Assembly (NCBI GenBank): GCA_022702705.1
Contig: CM040427.1
Span: forward strand, 19,615,625-19,679,624
DNA: 64,000 bases
Reading direction: 5' to 3'
Origin: Papilionanthe hookeriana x Papilionanthe teres
Lineage: Eukaryota > Streptophyta > Magnoliopsida > Asparagales > Orchidaceae
Of this stretch, positions 1 to 10,624 are shown piece after piece. The position numbers and the translations under genes were made by a program. How positions within the stretch are numbered: the stretch's first letter is position 1; each line of letters opens with the position of its first letter. A model generated the notes under the pieces. That model worked only from the letters and a program-made list of their open reading frames with translations. It ran no database searches and was not told the DNA's origin.

Positions 1-215
1 ACTAACATCCTATTTAACATAAAAACAAATGCAATTAACTAATACAAAAATAAAAACTAAACTACTATAACAATTCAAGCAAATAATCTAACAAACATCC
101 AATGTCTCACAACATAAAGTACTGAATATTACAAACATATTAACGTTTCCAAAATAACTTAACATCAAACAAACAAATCAAATAAAGTCCTAATCTTCAG
201 CATCAAAGTCCCAAA
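1..215. other. AT-rich 3' untranslated part of Athila-like element
   Basis: A-rich, low-complexity sequence after the stop of the last minus-strand ORF. It resembles in composition the spacer at 1980-2235 that follows the other env-like ORF. No polypurine tract or LTR end is recognisable. Confidence 0.4.
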
Positions 216-1374
216 CTATATTATCATCCCCTCCTCGATACGTAGGCTGAGAAGGCGAGCGAGGATGATGCGAGTATACCTCGGGCACTCTAGAAAGATG
301 ACATCTAAATCTCCACTCCTGTAGCGACGTTCGGCTTCATGATATGCTATCTCGTACTCTGAATGTCTCTGCAGGTACTCACTATCATAATCATGTCTCC
401 TCTCCAGATTTTCAATCCTTTGATCAAAATGATCAAATCTTCTCCCAATTGTCTCTCCAAACTGCTCAAAACTCCTCCTATGCAGGGTCAGCTCATTCAT
501 CAGATCTTGTAGGGTAGGGGTGGTAGGCTCAGGAGGTTCATGGCTAGTAGAGGGTATATCTCTACTTGATTGAGTGAAATAACTTCTCACTCCTGATCTC
601 CACCCTTCATGAGACTCATATTTCTTAATATTGGCCACTGTGAGTGGGTTCATAGGTTCTATCCACTCCTCATCATCTGTTGCCTCAACTCCAGAGAGTT
701 GGCAGATTGCATAAATCAACCCAGGATGTCCCAATCCCCTCCACTTTCATTTCCAGCAGTGGCTAAGATATTTCTATAGATGACACTTCCAATGTTTATA
801 CTTATATTGTTCCGAATACGAAATTCGAAGCTGCTCTATCCCTTGTTACCTCACTGTGGTGGTATGTAGGTAACAAAGTAGAACAAATAAAATAGTGCCA
901 TGCTTTAGAATTTGCATTTAACGTAGAAAGAGGAAAATTCACTCTTTCCCACTGCTTTATCTTCCAAACTCCAGTCCCGTCAGTAAGAAAATTTATCACA
1001 TCTTCTAGAGGTTCCGGCATAGTTCCAAATGTTTCGTACTCATTTGGACCGTCCCGAACTTCATAGAAGGCGTTAATTCTAGCAGCACTAAAGTCAACCA
1101 TAAATCCATGTATCTTTACTGGTGCGTCCTCTACAGCAGTCAGGTTAGAATAAAATTCCTTTACTACTTCCACAGCAGCTCTATTGGTGATGTAGCAGAG
1201 ATTCTCCCAACCTCGTTCTTTAATGATCCGCTCAACTTCACCTCCCGGATTCTTAAAAACTCGATTCGTAATGCACTTTCTTGCTTGAATGTTTTGAACA
1301 TACCAATTTTGTGCTCGTGCATTGACAAATCGGTCAGTATCGTAGTCTACTCGTCTTTTCTGTCGCGGAGCCAT
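216..1374 (-). pseudogene. env-like / plant transposon ORF, distal copy (A)
   Basis: The minus-strand reading begins with MAPRQKRR at 1374 and runs open to 802, then shifts frame and continues at 734-216. The first part (190 aa) matches what I recall as the Pfam 'putative plant transposon protein' domain: a basic start, then GWENLCY, VVKEFYSNL and a segment ending near WHYF. The second part has GHPGLIYAIC followed by a charged helical tail (ELTLHRRSFEQFGETIGRRF and beyond) likely to be a coiled coil. The site downstream of integrase is where Athila elements carry their env-like ORF; I see no signal peptide or membrane segment, so an envelope role is not shown. It shares VVKEFYSNL and the GHP motif with the copy at 2236-3443 but is strongly diverged. 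At least one frameshift, between 734 and 802, breaks it. Confidence 0.7.
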
Positions 1375-1734
1375 TTTTCAATCGATCTATGAAATTCACA
1401 AAAATCATCACTAAACTTCCTAATATTACTAAGGAGGCTTCCTACAACATCTAAGATCAAATTAAAACAAATTTTATGGATTTCTACCGAGTAATTCTTC
1501 CACATTTAGGATTTTGCAAAATTTTTCAATGTGGAGAAAATACATGGTGAAAATAAAAAATTTTTGCATAGGAGTGAAGCACTTACCAAGAGAAGATGAA
1601 ATCCGGTGTTTTTGAGTGATGAAATCGCCTCTAAATTCAAAATTTCGTGAGCCCTAGGGTAGTTTTTGCGAAAATGATAGGTTGGGGATGATGAATAGTG
1701 TTTTTGACCGGTCAATTAAAGTGTTTTTCCCGAC

Positions 1735-1894
1735 CTCGCTGTTAGCGAGATTTTTCTCGCCGTCGGCGAGCTAATATTTTTCGGAACCAAAAACTCTTGG
1801 GAACAATCCGCTGTCGGCGAGAAATTTTGCTCTATTCTTCGCAGTCAGGGAGATCGAGCTCGCTGTAGGCGGGATTTTGCTCGCCGTCGGCGAG
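1735..1894. repeat. Palindromic box cluster III
   Basis: Five to six copies of an odd palindrome with consensus CTCGCYGTCGGCGAG: 1735-1749 (CTCGCTGTTAGCGAG), 1756-1770, a 5'-degenerate copy at about 1807-1821, a weak one at 1838-1852, 1859-1873 and 1880-1894. Starts are 21 bp apart in 1735/1756 and in 1838/1859/1880. The cluster lies about 360-520 bp upstream of the start codon of ORF A in the reading direction. The surrounding 1375-2235 holds AT-rich spacer and no other gene. Confidence 0.85.
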
Positions 1895-2235
1895 ATTCCA
1901 AAAATTTAAATTTCCAAAATTCGTCACTCATTTTCGTCCTTGATTTGCCTTATATTATATTTCCGATGACATCATTTATTAATTTAATATGAAGATTAGC
2001 TACTTATACACAAACAAATTCATACAACATAACAAATTAACTTTAATATTGAAATCCATGAGATGTACAAACTAACATAATTTTAAACTCTATAATCAAA
2101 CTTCAATTCTCCAATCCTTACTACTAATCAGCATCACAAACTAATCCACGACACACTAAATGCTGATACAAAACTATGACGCATATCTAAATTAAGTTTG
2201 AGATATTCAAATCATCACTCCACACATAATAAAAC

Positions 2236-3443
2236 CTAAATCAAATCAAATAACATAAATACAAACATACTATGGAAATCTTTACTACTACTCTTCAATG
2301 TCAGAATCTTCATCTTCTCTGATATTTTCGATATGACGATGATGCACAAATAAGTTATAGAAAGGCTCGAAGGGAAATTCCGAAGCGGATTCTTCGGTGA
2401 TCCAACCCTTCGTCTCGGTAAATGAAGAAAGCTAGCTTCCAGGTGTCCAGAATGATCAAAGTGTTCCTTCATCCTCCAGTCAATGTGATCAAATAAATCA
2501 GATATATTGTCGATTGAATCTCTCACTTTCTGCAGTTCTTTCTCCATTCCTTTAATTTTTTCATAAGTAACTTCGTTTTATCTGAAATAGGCCTTGCTAT
2601 AGGACTATTCTGTGAAGCTCTATCAGAGATAAATGTAATTTCATCATTATTGTCCAAAGTAGGGAACATATCTGTAGGATCAAGCGGCTTCCAAGGTAAC
2701 GAACCTTTTCCCAAGCTTCATAAGAAACACAGTACTCGATCGCATAATGCAAAAATAGTAGATGGGTGTCCTAGTACGTGAGCCGACCCAAGCACAATTA
2801 AACCCAATGCAGACTTAACAATTATTGATCCAACATCAATAGACAATCCATTTTGAATACAATAATTCAATATAGCGCATTCCTTCGAAACCTTGTTTAC
2901 CCTCAAAGTAGGTAACAATTTAGATGAGATGAAAAAGTGTCAGTGCTTTGAGACGAGATTCAAAAGTGATGCAGAGAAACTAACATACCCGTCTTCACGC
3001 ATTTCCCAATCTTCCGGTTCATCAGTCAGATATCAAAATATCTCATTCATATTATATCGAGAAGGCGCAAAATTTGAATAGTGACATACCGGGGTGTTTT
3101 CTATAGAGAATAATTCATTTACTCTTGATGGAGTAAACGTCACCCATCTTCCTCGGATGTAGACATTCCCATTGTTGATCGCATGTAAGTTAGAGTAGAA
3201 CTCTTTCACAACTGGAATAACAACAACAGACGTAGTGTAACAAAATACCTTCCAGTGCCGCTGCGTGATCGTTTCTTCTATCTTCGTAGTGGAATTCTCT
3301 AATCCTCGATTGACAAATCCCCGTTCCTTGATAACTCTTTTCTTTACCAAAACCTTGTTGAAGATTCGCTGCGCTTCCGCACTCACAAATTTCCTCCTGT
3401 TAAACACTCTAGAATTAGAGGAATCTAAGAATTTGGAGGCCAT
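2236..3443 (-). pseudogene. env-like / plant transposon ORF, proximal copy (B)
   Basis: Starts with MASKFLDSSNSR at 3443. The open part to 3033 (136 aa) carries the same domain as ORF A: RRKFVSAEAQRIFNK, a basic KKRVIKERGF segment, RHWKVFCY and VVKEFYSNLH. Frameshifted remainders follow at 2918-2718 (including LGHPSTIFALC, parallel to GHPGLIYAIC in ORF A), 2714-2523 and 2547-2236 (a charged helical stretch). It lies about 520 bp after the integrase C-terminus at 3962. Together with ORF A it gives this element two tandem, diverged downstream ORFs. Function is unknown. Candidate TATA-like sequences (TTATAAAG, about 3566-3574) sit between box cluster II and the start codon. Confidence 0.7.
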
Positions 3444-3576
3444 TATGGTGAATGGAATGAATTCTAGTGAAGAAGGTAGATCTAGAATGATTTAAGAATG
3501 GGTTTTCACAAAGGAATTGGTGTTGAAACCGTCCAAATCGGCATTCAAATTATAAATAACTCATCTTTATAACTTC

Positions 3577-3748
3577 CTCGCTGTCGGCGAGAAGTTTCTC
3601 GTCGTCGGCGACTCAGTTATAAAAACTGCATCCCATGTTCTCGCTGTCGAAGGGACGTTTCTCGCTGTCAGCGAGCTCGATAAATAAACTTAATTTAATT
3701 TAGGCGCGAACCTCGCTGTCGGCGAGTATCGACCTCACCGTCGGCGAG
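3577..3748. repeat. Palindromic box cluster II
   Basis: Six copies of the CTCGCYGTCGGCGAG palindrome in three pairs: 3577-3591 and 3598-3612, 3640-3654 (degenerate) and 3661-3675, 3712-3726 and 3734-3748. Spacing within pairs is 21, 21 and 22 bp; pairs are 63 and 72 bp apart. The cluster lies 134-305 bp upstream of the ORF B start codon. The short remainder 3749-3961 is AT-rich and shows no further feature. Confidence 0.9.
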
Positions 3749-3961
3749 ATTCCAAAATAATGTCCAATTTCACTCTAAATTGAATAATTTCTTTTCTCAT
3801 CATAATGGTTCGAATATGTGATGATTCTTAATAATAATTGAGTAGTAAAGTTTCAATAATATAGACTAACTGTTAAGATACAATAAAAATAGATAACTAA
3901 TATGTGTTGCCTACCATAAAGCGCTTGGTTTAACGTCGTCAGCCCGACCTAATTTCAATTA

Positions 3962-5330
3962 TTAATCAGGTCGACTAAGCATTAAAACCTCTTTATAGTT
4001 AGGTCTTATACCTTCGAAATATGGTTTTAATCTATGTACATAAACTTTAAATTTATGTCCAGTTTTTGGATCTTCAATTTCTATAGTTCCGTATGAAAAT
4101 ATTTGAGTTATGCTGAAAGGTCCTAACCATCGAGATTTTAATTTTTCAGGAAATAATTTCAATCTAGTATTATATAGCAAAACTTCCTGTCCTGGTTCAA
4201 AATTTCTCTGATTAATCTTCCGATCATGCCATAATTTCATCTTTTCTTTATAAATCCGATCATTATCATATGATTCATTTCTTAATTCTTCCAATTCATT
4301 TAATTGCAGCAATCTTTTCTCACCAGCTTCCTTCATATTATAATTAAATTATTTAATTGCCCAATATGCTTTATGTTCTAATTCAACTGGTAAGTGACAT
4401 GTTTTTCCATATATAAGCCTGTAAGGAGTCATTCCAATCGGAGTTTTATAAGCAGTCCTATAAGCCCATAATGCATTGTCTAATCTAATAGGCCAATCTA
4501 ACCTATTTGGGTTTACAGATTTTTCTAAAATACGTTTAATCTCACGATTAGATACTTCGACTAATCCGCTAGTACGTGGATGATAAGCAATGGATATCTT
4601 ATGAGTAATATTGTATTTTTCTACTAGTTTGTGAATGTATTTATTTCTAAAATGAGTTCCTCCGTCGGTGATAATCACTCTCGGCATTCCAAATCTAGTA
4701 AAAATATTTTTCATCGAAATTTTGAAACACTCTTAGCATCACACCTAGGTAAAGCTTGTGCTTCAATCCATTTGGAAACATAATCAACAGCTACTAATAT
4801 ATATGAGTTTCTAAACGAAGGAATAAAAGGTCCCATAAAATCTAATCCCCAAACATCAAAAATTTCAACTTCTAATATAAAATTCAGAGGCATTTCATTT
4901 TTTCTAGATATATTTCCTACTCTTTGACATTTATCGCAAGTTTTAATATATCTGTATACATCTCTAAATATAGTAGGCCAGTAAAATCCAGATTGTAGAA
5001 TCTTATAAGCAGTTTTATCAGTCCCAAAATGTCCTCCAAAATCAGAATCATGACATTTTTGAATAATTGGTTCAGTTTCTTCATAAGGTACACATCTTCT
5101 AATAATTAAATCCTTACATTTCTTATATAAATATGGTTCATCCCAAAAATAGGTTTTCGTATCATGGATGAATTTTTTCTGTGGTTGCAAAGTTAGCATA
5201 GGTGGTAAAATATTACTAACTATATAGTTTACTATATCAGCATACCATGGTATTTTCCACTCATTGATATTATATAGTTGTTCATCAGGAAAACTGTCTA
5301 TAATTTTATTTTCAATATCAGATAATTCAT
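3962..5330 (-). pseudogene. Integrase of Athila-like element
   Basis: Integrase inserts element cDNA into chromosomal DNA. From right to left: zinc-binding HHCC region (CHDSDFGGH about 5010-5050, then CDKC), first catalytic Asp in WGLDFMGPF, a break at 4714, second Asp in ITDGGTHF and the Glu region GLVEVSNREI. The C-terminal domain is at 4336-3962, with PGQEVLLYN and KSRWLGPF typical of Ty3/gypsy integrases. The catalytic region is spread over three reading frames (5541-4711, 4714-4349, 4336-3962), so no intact enzyme is encoded. The last frame ends at 3962, followed by spacer and the env-like ORFs. Confidence 0.9.
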
Positions 5331-6929
5331 GATTTTCTAATCTTGATAAATGATCCGCAATTTGATTATCAGTTCCTTTCTTATTAACGATCTCAAAATC
5401 AAATTCTTGCATTAATAGCATCCATCTAATTAATCTTGGTTTAGAATCTTTCTTTTGCATTAAATATTTGATAGCGAGAATGATCGGTATGCACGATACA
5501 TTTTGTTCCAATCGGATAAGGTCTAAATTTATTAAAACCATATACTACCGCTAATAATTCTCTTTACAGTAATCGTATAATTTATTTCGAGCATCATTTA
5601 GAGTTTTACTAAGCATAGTATATAACTTTAAAAATCTTTTCATATCTTTGCCAAGAACTGCTCCTACAACATAATCACTAGCATCACACATAAGCTCAAA
5701 TGGTTTATCCCAGGTTAGGTGAAACTATTATAGGTGTCGTAATTAATTTTTCTTTTAAGAGTTCAAAAGCATTCAGGCATTCGATTGTAAATTCAAATTT
5801 CTTGTCCTTTTCGAGAAGTTGGCATAGAGGTTTAGTAATTTTTGAAAAATCTTTTATATAGCGTCTGTAGAATCCAGCATGTCCAAGAGAACTTCTTACC
5901 CCTTTTACCGTAGTTGGAGGTGGTAATTTAGCTATAACATGAATTTTTGCAGGGTCCACTTCCATGCCTTTTTCCGAAATTTTATGCCCTAATACAATGC
6001 CGCCCACAACCATAAATTGACATTTCTCCCAATTTAGAACTAAATTTATTTTCTCACATATTTCTAATACTTTTTCAAGATGAGTTAAGCATGTGTCAAA
6101 TGATGTTCCAAATACAAAGAAATCATCCATAAATACTTCTATTCCATTGTCAATTAACTTACTAAATATAGACATCATACATCTCTGGAATGTTGCTGAT
6201 GCATTACATAATCCAAAAGGCATTCTTTGAAAAGCGAAAGTTCCATAAGGACTAGTAAATGTAGTTTTCTCTTGATCCTCAGGAGCAATTTGTATTTGAT
6301 GATAACCGGTGTATCCATCTAGAAAACAAAAATACTTATGTCCGGCTAATCTATCTAACATCTGGTCTAGAAATGGTAAAGAGAAGTGATCTTTCCTGGT
6401 GGTCGTGCTTAATTTCCTATAATCAATACATATACGCCAACCGGTAACTTGTCTTATAGGAATAAGATCGTTATTTTCATTGGCGAGTGACGGTCACTCC
6501 TCCCTTCTTAGGAACACGATGAATTGGGCTTACCCAAGCACCGTCGAAATAGAATATATAATACCATTATCTAACCATTTTAAAATTTCTTTCTTAACTA
6601 CTTCTTTCATTATCGGGTTTAATCTCCTTTGGGGATCTCGCTTTAGGTTTATGTTCATCATCTAAAATAATTCTATGCATACGGATTGAAGGACTAATTC
6701 CTTTAATATCCGCTAAAGTCCAACCAAAAGTTTTCTTATATTTTTTTAAAGTTTTTAAAAGTTTTTGTTCTTGAGATTCGTTTAATGCGGATGAAATAAT
6801 AATCGGTAAAGTTGAAGAATTACCTAAATAAGCATATTTCAAATGATCGGGTAATATTTTTAGCTCAAGTTCGGGAGGTTTAATAATTGATGGAACTATA
6901 TTCTTGTCGGTGTTTTCGGCATTATCCAA
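5330..6929 (-). pseudogene. Reverse transcriptase and RNase H of Athila-like element
   Basis: The RT N-terminal part is at 6929-6594 (KYAYLG, FGWTLADIKGISPS). The central region (6594-6362) is frame-broken but still shows the primer-grip-side motif WRICIDYRKL in another frame. The palm is open at 6361-5705, with FLDGYTGYHQI, MPFGLCNA and the catalytic box FMDD (here FMDDFFVFG). RNase H follows: MCDASDYVVGAVLG around 5640-5680, broken by a stop near 5545, and its end KKGTDNQIADHLSR at about 5340-5390. These domains copy the element RNA into DNA and remove the template. Several frame breaks make the region a pseudogene. Antisense frames here are shadows. Confidence 0.9.
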
Positions 6930-6974
6930 AATTCAAATCTTTCCCGAATATAATCTAGTTCTTCATTATTATCT

Positions 6975-7715
6975 TCAATTAATTCGAGTGTTTTCTTTTT
7001 CTAATTTATCTTCGTAATATTCCTTAAAATGTTCTTGTTGTAAATGTTCAAGTATTTCCATCCGAAAACATTCATCATCTTTTTCTAGCGCGAGATATTT
7101 CATTGATTTTGCAATATTAAATGTAACTTTTTGGTCATTTACTCTCATAGTTAATTCTCCTTTACGAACATCAATCATAGCTTTTCCAGGTAGCTAAAAA
7201 TGGACTTCCTAAAATGATAGGAATTTCTTTATCTTCCTCCATATCTAAAACAATAAAATCTACTTAGGAAGATAAATTTATCCACTTTTACTAACACATC
7301 TTCAATAACTCCCTTAGGATAGGTAACCGAATGATCGACTAATTGAAGGGTTACCGAAGTAGGTGTAATTTTTCCTAATCCTAATCTCTTAAAAATCGAT
7401 AGAGGCATTAGATTGATGCTTGCTCCTAAGTCACACAAAGCTTTTCCATAAAATTTTTCTCCTATAGCGCAGGGTGTAGTGAAACTACCAGGATCTTTCA
7501 ATTTTTCAGAAGCTTCTTCTGAATAATAGCACTACACTCTTCACTAAGTGCGACTGTTTCATTATCAATGAATTTTCTTTTCTTATTTAGAATATCTTTC
7601 ATAAATTTTACATAATTTGGCATCTGATCTAAAGCTTCGACAAAAGGTATATTGATTGTTAATTTCTTTAATATTTCAAGGAATTTAGCAAATTGTTTAT
7701 CTTTTTTATGTTGAG
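6975..7715 (-). pseudogene. Aspartic protease region of Athila-like element
   Basis: A retropepsin-like domain that would cleave the Gag-Pol polyprotein. The open segment 7501-7229 carries LCDLGASINLMPLSIF, the Athila form of the D-x-G-A active site, followed by LQLVDHSVTYPKGVIEDVLVKV. Upstream, 7715-7502 reads in broken frames as the gag-protease linker (INIPFVEALDQMPNY, ECSAII). Downstream, 7178-6975 is the flap-distal part and linker to RT (KAMIDVRKGELTMRV). The continuous frame is lost near 7502 and 7228. Retroviral-type proteases act as dimers; this copy could not make one. Confidence 0.85.
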
Positions 7716-8889
7716 CTAGTCGTTGAGATCCATAGATAATTTCTTATCTTTGAATTGAGGGTTATTGTTAATAAATCCAGGTGGGTAATTAGGTTTATAG
7801 TTTGGATTTGCTTGATTAGGTTGATTTATCCATTGTTGATTAGAAGTGTTATTCCAATTAAAATTTGGATGAGTTTTCCAACCAGGATTATAATAGTTTG
7901 AATAAGGGTTATTAGTTCTATTATTAATAGCATTTAAAGTTTCATAATTAGATTGAGATTCTATGATTTTTCCAGATGAGTTTTCTTCTAAGGTAGGAGA
8001 GTAGTTCATTCCAAAATGATCTAATTTCTTAGATATAGCAGCAATTTGATAAGCTAACATAGATATTACATCGTTTTCATGAATGCTGGCTATCTTTTTC
8101 GGATTTACTCTATCGATGGGCCATTGGAAATTATTTGTTGCCATTTCTTCGATTAGTGCATAAGCTTCATCAAATGGTTTAGACATTAATGAACCTCCAA
8201 GCAGCAACATCGATGATTGATCTTAAAGATCCTACTAATCCATTATAAAAGGTTTGAATAATCAGCCAACTGCGGTAGCGCATGATGTGGGCATTTCCTA
8301 AGAAGTTCCTTAAATCTCTCCCAAGCTTCATATATTGATTCTCCATCTAACTGACAAAAAGAAGTTATATCATTTCTAAACTTAGCAGTTTTAGATGGTG
8401 GAAAATATTTGGATAGAAATTTTTGTGATAATTCTCCTCAAGTTTTAATAGATCCAGGTGCTAACGAATTAACCACATTTTAGCCTTATCCCTTAATGAA
8501 AAAGGAAAAAGTCTAAGTCTTATAGCATCGTCAGATACTCCTTGATATTTAAAAGTAGCACAATGTTCTAGAAAACTAGCAAGATGTAAGTTAGGATCTT
8601 CAGTAGGTGAACCACTAAATTGATTGTTTTGTACCATTTGGATAATAGCAGGTTTAAGTTCAAATGAATTAGCAGCTACATCAGGGTTTTGAATAGTTAA
8701 ATGAATTTCATCTGATGTAGGGTTGGCATAATCTCTTAATGGTCTTTGTTAGTTAATATTTTGAATTTCAAGAATAATCGCCATTTGTGTTAAATTTATA
8801 ATTTGTTTCTTTTGTTTTCTAATTCTTTTAATTGTACGCTCTAATTCAGAATCATAAGGTATTAAATTTTCGTTGCCAAATTTGCGCAT
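7716..8889 (-). pseudogene. Gag of Athila-like element
   Basis: The likely start is MRKFGNENLIPYDSELE at 8889, 81 bp from the PBS, followed in the same direction by the capsid-like retrotransposon gag region (for example NLHLASFLEHCATFKYQGV and ESIYEAWERFK-like words near 8330), interrupted by stops. The open C-terminal part 8210-7716 (164 aa) has the Asn/Pro/Trp-rich stretch NNPYSNYYNPGWKTHPNFNW that is characteristic of Athila Gag. I see no CCHC zinc knuckle. Gag would form the cytoplasmic particle that packages element RNA. Stops and at least two frame changes make it non-functional. Confidence 0.8.
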
Positions 8890-8969
8890 AAAATTTTAGA
8901 ATAGTTATTAATTTATTTATTATGATTATTTTAAAATAGTCTGTTACTCTAGTAAATTTTTCTTACTTT

Positions 8970-8986
8970 CCCCGGCAACGGCGCTA
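8970..8986 (-). promoter_or_regulatory. Primer binding site, tRNA-Asp type
   Basis: The plus strand reads CCCCGGCAACGGCGCTA, which differs from the known plant tRNA-Asp 3' end (CCCCGGCAACGGCGCCA) at one base. It lies between gag and the LTR end, as expected for priming of minus-strand DNA. Confidence 0.85.
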
Positions 8987-9030
8987 AAAACTTGACCCAC
9001 AATTTTATATTATGATATTTTTAATTTAAT

Positions 9031-9047
9031 TGCAACGACGCCAAAAA
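9031..9047 (-). promoter_or_regulatory. Second PBS-like sequence
   Basis: TGCAACGACGCCAAAAACTT repeats the PBS-plus-LTR-end context of 8974-8998 at a 57 bp offset, followed by the same GACCC. It keeps the CCA-end match that the first PBS lost, but has one change in the stem part. It suggests a tandem duplication of the LTR/PBS junction. Confidence 0.6.
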
Positions 9048-10050
9048 CTTGACCCCGCTATATTATATGTATAAAATTGTAATTGTTTATGTTGTGGATG
9101 CTACGCAAGTATACGTATCGTATCAAGTAATACAGGGCTCTAGTGGAGTCTCGGTTATCGATCCCATAGGGAAATAGAAAATTAAATAACAACTAATTTT
9201 AAAATAATAATAATAATAATTTTAAAATAGTATACGAAAATTTGGAATTCTAAATTTAAGCGCAATAAAGTAAACTAAGTATTTTAATTAGGTAACTTAA
9301 CTAAGTAGAAAATTAATACGTATTGAAAGTGCGGGAAATTAAACTAATTGCTAAATAAGTCTTAACTATTCAGAAAAAGTATCTTTCCCCTTGTTTAGAA
9401 ATTTAAGTGATTGATGAATTTAAATAGATAATTTTAAGGTATTGTGACAAATAGGAGCATTCCTATTCTTTACCCTTTGGTCCAGTGTAAAGAATATTGA
9501 CTAATCCTATGTTTGATTACCGAATCCGCGGCTAGGTCGGGAGGATACCGATCGCCACTTCGTAGCTCCCACGTTCCCCTCGCCCGAGGGCTAACATCTA
9601 CACTTCGGCTCTCGAACAATAGGACCGAATTGAATATTTTAGTCCGTCACACTAAAATGCTCAATTCTACTCCCGATGATATTATTTCCCTATTTATTTG
9701 CACCTTCCTTCCAAGGCTTTTGAATTCCCCGAATATCAGATGTAATTTTTTACTATAGTTGATAATCAACACATTTTAACAAATCAAATGGCCGGTTTGA
9801 AAGTAAATTAAGTTTTAAGTAAAAATTATCACAATTTATTAATATATATAAAAGTACTTCTGTTTTAAGTTCATCAAGTCACTTAATTTCATAACAGGGA
9901 GAAAGACTAATAAACTACTCAGAATGCATGAGAACTAAACTAAGCATGGATTTCATTTAAAGTTAAAAACAATAAATATAAATACTTATCTCGATTTATC
10001 CCCAAGCAGACTCCTCGCAGTTCCTTTGACTCTTCCTTCCAGTACAGCAA

Positions 10051-10090
10051 GACTCACTAAAAACTCACTAACTCACTAAAGACTCACTAA
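10051..10090. repeat. Short tandem GACTCACTAA repeats
   Basis: Four near-copies of a decamer related to GACTCACTAA. They lie just downstream of the TATA box in the reading direction, probably within R. Confidence 0.7.
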
Positions 10091-10181
10091 TTACACTAAT
10101 TAAGACTCTAAAGACTGCTTACACATAAATAAAAGACTCTTAAGACACAAATTGACACACTTTGAGGCTGAATTTCGGCCT

Positions 10182-10191
10182 CTATATATAG
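10182..10191 (-). promoter_or_regulatory. TATA box of Athila-like LTR
   Basis: CTATATATAG, self-complementary, in a GC-richer setting. On the minus strand it lies downstream of box cluster I and upstream of the decamer repeats, as a core LTR promoter should. Start of transcription would be about 10150-10160. Confidence 0.7.
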
Positions 10192-10272
10192 AGGTGAGCA
10201 AAGGACCAAGAGGTGTGTAAGCATCCCTTTAAAAAGTGTCCAGGTTCAATGTATCTGAGCCATTTGAACTAG

Positions 10273-10447
10273 CTCGCCGTTGGCGACGAACTACCTCGCT
10301 GTCGGCGAGGCTTCTAGAAGGTCTTCGAACCGCGCTATCTCGCTGTCGGCGGGCTCGGGCTCGCTGTCAGTGAGAGAGTTATAAATCCTTCAGAATTTTC
10401 TTCCTCGTACCCTCGCCGTAGGCGGGCTCGATCTCGCCGTCGGTGAC
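10273..10447. repeat. Palindromic box cluster I (LTR U3)
   Basis: Six copies of the CTCGCYGTCGGCGAG palindrome in three pairs: 10273 and 10295, 10339 and 10360, 10412 and 10433 (start positions). Spacing within pairs is 22, 21 and 21 bp; pairs are 66 and 73 bp apart. The cluster occupies the segment roughly 80-265 bp upstream of the TATA box. The layout is nearly the same as cluster II. Confidence 0.9.
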
Positions 10448-10624
10448 TCAGCACAAATTGCATTATTTTCTTCCTTTTTAGTCCAAATCCGCTCCTTTTT
10501 ATGATTTTTGCTTTTATCACCTAAATTCTATATTCCTGCAACAAAATAAAGAAAATACCTTTCTTTAAAGTGCAATTTCATCAAAAATAGGTATGAATTT
10601 CTTAATAAAATTTTCAGTGATCAA

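Larger units (their letters stand above)
1..10624 (-). mobile_element. Athila-like Ty3/gypsy retrotransposon, 3' end outside window
   Basis: On the minus strand the order is 5' LTR (8994-10624), tRNA-Asp-type PBS, gag, protease, RT, RNase H, integrase, then two ORFs downstream of pol. That order, the gag C-terminus rich in Asn/Pro/Tyr, the protease motif DLGAS and the extra 3' ORFs fit the Athila lineage of Ty3/gypsy elements (known family features). No second copy of the LTR sequence is seen at positions 1-3960, so the 3' LTR lies to the left of the window. Every coding domain is split by stops or frameshifts, so this copy is inactive. The right boundary (about 10616-10624) abuts the downstream region of a Tat-like element, suggesting insertion into it; the target duplication cannot be checked without the left flank. 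Confidence 0.85.
8994..10624 (-). mobile_element. 5' LTR of Athila-like element
   Basis: It begins (plus strand) with TGACCCAC next to the PBS; the outer end is near TGATCA at 10619-10624, and the termini read TGA...TCA on the minus strand. It contains a well-conserved U5-like block at 9096-9178 (GCAAGTATACGTATCG, TCGATCCCATAGGGAA) that I recognise from plant Athila LTRs, a TATA box at 10182-10191 and box cluster I upstream of it. The stretch holds no gene; the open frame at 9513-9758 is not supported. The outer boundary is uncertain by about 10 bp. Confidence 0.75.

Noticed and set aside
1735..3748. CRISPR-like array from regularly spaced palindromes
   Set aside because: Units are degenerate, spacers are 6-7 bp or variable, no cas genes are present, and the context is a plant retrotransposon.
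9513..9758. 81-aa open frame in the Athila LTR
   Set aside because: It is on the strand opposite the element and inside the LTR, with no similarity to any domain I know.
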